Assembly (NCBI GenBank): GCA_946886085.1
Contig: CAMPHX010000039.1
Coordinates: forward strand, 1-8,092
DNA: 8,092 bases
Direction: 5' to 3'
Source of the DNA: an uncultured Flavobacteriales bacterium
GTDB lineage: Bacteria; Bacteroidota; Bacteroidia; Flavobacteriales; Vicingaceae
The notes under the pieces were generated by a model, which worked only from the letters and a program-made list of their open reading frames with translations, had not been told where the DNA came from and made no database searches. The translations under genes and the position numbers were made by a program. Below are positions 4,584 to 8,092 of this stretch, piece after piece. The first letter of the stretch is position 1. Every line of letters begins with the position of its first letter.

Positions 4584-7550
4584 ATGAATATTAAAACTAT
4601 TATTGTTGGATCATTGGCCGTTGTAGGTCTTACAGCCGGATTAACTTACGTTAACTCTAATAAAGAGGTTAAAAGTTCGTATAATCCTTTAGAGTACGGT
4701 AAATCAGAGACTTCTTCTGGTCCTGAAAAAATAAATGAGTATCTTAATATGTTAAGAGCTAACCCTCAAACAGGGAAAGTGGAGTATAGTGATTATCAAG
4801 CAGTAAGAAATCAGGTGATGAAATTAGCTGCGATGAAACAAAACAAATCTTTAGGAATGGTTTGGGAGCAAATGGGACCAGACAATGTTGGAGGTAGAGG
4901 TAGAGCTATTTGGGTTGACAGATTTAATTCTAATACCATTTATGCAGGTAGTGTTGCCGGAGGTTTACACGTTTCTTATAATAATGGTAATACATGGACT
5001 AACGTGCATCCTTTAGGAGATAATTTATCTGTTTCTTGTATTACTCAAACTGATAATGGAAGAATATTTTTTGGTACAGGTAGTGCATTTGAATCGCCTA
5101 CAGGAACCGGTTTAGGTTCGCCAGGATTTCCAGGTAATGGATTGTATGAATATGTTCCTTCAACAGGACAAGTGGTGCCAATTATGGTGAATGGAAATGT
5201 TCCTGCATTACCTAATGTTAGTTTATCTATAGTTAATGCAATAGGAGCAAGAGGAAATAGACTTTATTTAGGGATGACAAGCGGTACAGGGTTAGTTTAT
5301 GCAGACCCTGATGGATCTGGGAATTATCCATCAACTTTGTCAGGATGGACAAATCCTGTAGTTATTCCGGGACCTAATATTCCGGAAACAAGTTTAGTAA
5401 ATGATATAGATATCGCTTCTGATGGTTCTATGTTAGTTTGTTATAGTGGTAAAATTTATACTTCTCCTGATGGTTCTCCTAATTCATTTTCAATAACAAA
5501 CGTTACAGGGGGATCTAGGATTTCTGGAGCAATTGCTCCTTCAGATCCAAATGTGATGTACATTGTTTCTACGAATGGAGCACAAGTGTTAAACCCAGCA
5601 AGAGGACTTGAAGTTAGCTTAGATAAAGGAGCAACATGGACCACAGTTATTCCTGGAGGAGTTCCTTCTATCGATCCATTTGTTCAATTAAGTGGAACCG
5701 GAGGTCAAGGTGGTTGGGATCAAGCTATTGCTGTAGATCCTTCAAATCCTGATAGAGTATTAGTAGGAGGAATTCAATTTTATGAATTTACACTAAATAG
5801 AACTTCTTCTCCATTAGGGGGTAACTGGGTAAAAGCAGCAGTATTAAGTGAATTTGCAACGCCATATTATATTCATGCAGATAACCATTCTATGCATTGG
5901 AAAGATGCAAATACTGTTTTCGTTATTGGAGATGGTGGTGTATTTAGATCTACCAATGGAGGAGCTACATGGTTGCATATGAATTTAGGATTTAACGTTA
6001 ATACATTTTTTAGTGTTGCTATGGCTTCAAATGGTTGGTTTATGGGAGGTTCTCAAGATAATGGAACTCAATTGTTTGATTTTGGACAATTAGGTACCGT
6101 TAGCCCTAAAGGAACTATTCAAATTCAAGGTGGAGACGGTTTTGCAACAGATTTTTCTGATTTTGGTGGAGGAATTGCTTTTGCTTGCTCACAAAATGGT
6201 AGTGTAATGAGACATTCAGCCCAAGCTCCGGGACAAGGAGGGGGATTTTTTGATAGCGAACTTAATAGTTGGACTCAATATCCATTTAATACCAAATTTA
6301 GATTATGGGAATCTGTTAATGACCCCTTATCTATTGATAGTGTGAATGTGGTATTTCAAGATACAACTATCTTAACTGCAGGGCAACAAATTGTTTATCA
6401 AAGTTTGACTAATAGTGAAGATTTATATTATACTCCTACAACCACAACAACTTACTTTCCAGGAGATACCTTAAGACTTCAGGATTATTATCAATCGAGA
6501 TTTGCATTTTATATTGGAGGAGGACATGTTCATTTAACAAAGGATGCTACAAGACTTAATGCTGCATCTAATGATTGGCATAGAGTTGCTACAAATATTG
6601 GGACTGCAGTGGCTCTAGAATTTTCACCTGATGGAAATCATTTATATATTGGTAATACAAATGGACAAGTATATAGAATTAGTGGTTTAGCTCTTGGTAA
6701 TACTGATGCGCAATTAGATGTTAGAAATACGGCTACTTTAATTACAACAAAAACATTAATAGCTTCAGGGTTAGGTGGAACTGTTACAGGAATTGCTATA
6801 GATCCGAATAATGGAGAGAATTTAATAGCAACAGTTGGAAATTATGGTATAAATAATCATGTTTATAGAACTACTACAGCAGAAACTGCTGTAGGAACAG
6901 GCGGATTTACAGCTATTCAAGGTCCTACTAGCTCTGCTGCTCTTGGTTATTTACCTAAAATGCCGGTTTATGATGCTGAAATTGATTATTCTGATAACAA
7001 TGTTGTTTTAATAGGTACCGACTTTGGTGTTTGGGCAACTAATAATGCTTTTTCTGCTGCTACAGGAACTCAAGTTGAATGGTACACAGAAAATACTAAT
7101 GGAATGGCTCATGTTCCTGTATTTGAAGTAAGACAACAGCATAAAAATCCGGGTACAGCTTTTGGTAATTCACCTTATTCAATGTGGGTATATTTAGGAA
7201 CTCATGGTGGAGGCTTTTATACATCTAATTCATTAGTAGACCCTAATGTTGTTAGTGTTAATGAGCACGATATTAAAGTTGACAATAGCTTTAAAGCTAC
7301 TTTAGGTCTTTATCCAAACCCAATCAGCTACAATGGAACAATTGATATTGCTGTTAGTGCTGCAACAAGAGGTGTTGTTAAAGTATTTAACTTAAACGGA
7401 GCAGTTGTTAAAACAATTGATTTAGGTACGTTACAAAAAGGAACACATAAAATTGATTTTGATGCTTCTGAATTAAGCATTGGAACATATATTATGGTAT
7501 TAGATGGAGATAAAGCTCAAAAAGTAACTAAGTTTATTGTAAACAGATAA
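4584..7550 (+). CDS. T9SS-secreted Asp-box beta-propeller protein with type A sorting domain
   Basis: The 988-residue product starts with a hydrophobic export signal (about 5-22, IIVGSLAVVGLTAG); the cleavage site is not obvious. The mature region opens with WEQMGPDNVGGRGRAIWVD (94-112), a usual entry to sialidase/VPS10-like propellers in this phylum. Three Asp-boxes of form SxDxGxxW are visible at 131-138 (SYNNGNTW), 345-352 (SLDKGATW) and 456-463 (STNGGATW). Blade phrases such as VDPSNPDRVLVGG (384-396) and IDPNNGENLIATVG (739-752) also recur. An extra segment at about 570-650 breaks the propeller pattern. From LYPNP (909-913) to KFIVNR at the end is a type A T9SS sorting domain, so the protein should cross the outer membrane and be released or attached to the surface after the domain is removed. 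I see no catalytic signature, so it may bind or structure extracellular material rather than cleave it. It is transcribed alone, ending at a strong terminator. Confidence 0.9.
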   Translation: MNIKTIIVGSLAVVGLTAGLTYVNSNKEVKSSYNPLEYGKSETSSGPEKINEYLNMLRANPQTGKVEYSDYQAVRNQVMKLAAMKQNKSLGMVWEQMGPDNVGGRGRAIWVDRFNSNTIYAGSVAGGLHVSYNNGNTWTNVHPLGDNLSVSCITQTDNGRIFFGTGSAFESPTGTGLGSPGFPGNGLYEYVPSTGQVVPIMVNGNVPALPNVSLSIVNAIGARGNRLYLGMTSGTGLVYADPDGSGNYPSTLSGWTNPVVIPGPNIPETSLVNDIDIASDGSMLVCYSGKIYTSPDGSPNSFSITNVTGGSRISGAIAPSDPNVMYIVSTNGAQVLNPARGLEVSLDKGATWTTVIPGGVPSIDPFVQLSGTGGQGGWDQAIAVDPSNPDRVLVGGIQFYEFTLNRTSSPLGGNWVKAAVLSEFATPYYIHADNHSMHWKDANTVFVIGDGGVFRSTNGGATWLHMNLGFNVNTFFSVAMASNGWFMGGSQDNGTQLFDFGQLGTVSPKGTIQIQGGDGFATDFSDFGGGIAFACSQNGSVMRHSAQAPGQGGGFFDSELNSWTQYPFNTKFRLWESVNDPLSIDSVNVVFQDTTILTAGQQIVYQSLTNSEDLYYTPTTTTTYFPGDTLRLQDYYQSRFAFYIGGGHVHLTKDATRLNAASNDWHRVATNIGTAVALEFSPDGNHLYIGNTNGQVYRISGLALGNTDAQLDVRNTATLITTKTLIASGLGGTVTGIAIDPNNGENLIATVGNYGINNHVYRTTTAETAVGTGGFTAIQGPTSSAALGYLPKMPVYDAEIDYSDNNVVLIGTDFGVWATNNAFSAATGTQVEWYTENTNGMAHVPVFEVRQQHKNPGTAFGNSPYSMWVYLGTHGGGFYTSNSLVDPNVVSVNEHDIKVDNSFKATLGLYPNPISYNGTIDIAVSAATRGVVKVFNLNGAVVKTIDLGTLQKGTHKIDFDASELSIGTYIMVLDGDKAQKVTKFIVNR

Positions 7551-7575
7551 TTATATTTGAAAACATATAAACATT

Positions 7576-7609
7576 AAAGAAGCGATTGTTATATAACAAT
7601 CGCTTCTTT
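7576..7609. terminator. Strong palindromic terminator after the secreted-protein gene
   Basis: A perfect 34-base palindrome starts 26 bases after the stop at 7550. The stem is AAAGAAGCGATTGTT (15 pairs) around an ATAT loop. The A-run on the left and T-run on the right are mirror images, and further T's follow (TTTGTTTA), so it could stop transcription from either side. As both flanking genes read rightwards, its main job is to separate the secreted-protein transcript from ispE. Confidence 0.8.
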
Positions 7610-7636
7610 GTTTATAAGCATTAATCATTATTTCTT

Positions 7637-8092
7637 ATGATAGTCTTTCCTAATGCAAAAATAAATATAGGACTCAATGTTGTTGAAAAAAGACAAGATG
7701 GTTTCCATAATATAGAAAGTGTCTTTTATCCTATTTTTCGTTTCAAAGATATTCTAGAAATCGTTCTTAATACTGACAACGATGATAATGAAGTATTATT
7801 TTCATCATCAGGAATAGCAATTCCGGGTAATAATAATGAAAATTTATGTGTTAAAGCTTACCAATTGCTAAAAGCAGATTTTAATATTCCAAGTGTTAAA
7901 ATTCATTTGCATAAAGTAATTCCTATAGGTGCAGGACTAGGTGGTGGTTCGTCAGATGCAGCATTTACTTTAAAATTATTAAACACTTTATTTACTTTGA
8001 ACCTTTCTGAAGAGGAATTAATCGCTTATGCCCAAAAATTAGGAAGCGATTGTGCTTTTTTTATTAAAAATAAATCTGTTTATGCCTATAAT
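7637..8092 (+). CDS. ispE: 4-diphosphocytidyl-2-C-methyl-D-erythritol kinase, 3' end cut by window edge
   Basis: The first 152 codons of a GHMP kinase are present before the right edge. IspE phosphorylates CDP-methylerythritol with ATP in the MEP pathway for isoprenoid precursors, in the cytoplasm. The N-terminal FPNAKINIGLNV (4-15) carries the conserved Lys8, and QDGFHNIESVFYPI (20-33) is the substrate-binding segment. The glycine-rich ATP loop PIGAGLGGGSSDAA is at 96-109, and GSDCAFF (136-142) holds the catalytic-base Asp138. These match IspE more closely than other GHMP kinases. The ATG at 7637 is the only sensible start, with the conserved core beginning at once. It begins 27 bases after the palindromic terminator, and no clear TAnnTTTG promoter is visible in that gap, so its promoter is unresolved. 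Confidence 0.95.
   Translation, partial: MIVFPNAKINIGLNVVEKRQDGFHNIESVFYPIFRFKDILEIVLNTDNDDNEVLFSSSGIAIPGNNNENLCVKAYQLLKADFNIPSVKIHLHKVIPIGAGLGGGSSDAAFTLKLLNTLFTLNLSEEELIAYAQKLGSDCAFFIKNKSVYAYN

Noticed and set aside
5456..5644. Minus-strand open frame of 62 codons.
   Set aside because: It is antisense to the propeller region of the secreted protein.

Overview
The window is AT-rich DNA from a member of the Bacteroidota, most likely a flavobacterium-like (Flavobacteriia) organism. Four things support this: a large secreted protein with a C-terminal type IX secretion (T9SS) sorting domain, -7 promoter motifs of the TAnnTTTG type, A/T-rich leaders without clear Shine-Dalgarno sequences, and a YtxJ-type bacillithiol-system protein. 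It is a chromosomal segment of mainly housekeeping and envelope genes. I see no transposase, integrase, tRNA, rRNA, CRISPR array or phage gene. No gene-free stretch is longer than about 125 bases.

Layout, left to right. Minus strand: an Omp85/BamA-like outer-membrane protein runs off the left edge (1-1019). It lies 27 bases downstream of ung, uracil-DNA glycosylase (1047-1712), and the two probably share a transcript. A 118-base divergent promoter region follows. Plus strand: a 42-residue lipoprotein (1831-1959) and ytxJ (1980-2333), 20 bases apart. Minus strand: an OsmC-family peroxidase-like gene (2316-2720) whose 3' end overlaps the 3' end of ytxJ by 18 bases. After a second short divergent region come, on the plus strand, an unrecognised exported protein, probably of the outer membrane (2798-3553), then lipA, lipoyl synthase (3585-4460). 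A 123-base gap with a promoter candidate leads to a 988-residue T9SS-secreted Asp-box beta-propeller protein (4584-7550). A strong palindromic terminator follows (7576-7609), then ispE of the MEP isoprenoid pathway, cut by the right edge (7637-8092).

Two genes here have no complete reading frame because the window cuts them: the Omp85 gene and ispE. The 42-residue lipoprotein is very short and easy to overlook. Two starts are better placed at an internal ATG than at an upstream TTG: the exported protein at 2798 and lipA at 3585.

Functional links are modest. The lipoprotein, YtxJ and OsmC genes form a small thiol/oxidative-stress neighbourhood. The remainder is envelope biogenesis, DNA repair, cofactor synthesis and isoprenoid synthesis. 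I find no clearly new multi-gene system. The most interesting points are the small CPAYG lipoprotein coupled to ytxJ, the unnamed exported protein in front of lipA, the uncharacterised secreted propeller, and inverted pairs of -7 motifs in both divergent intergenic regions.
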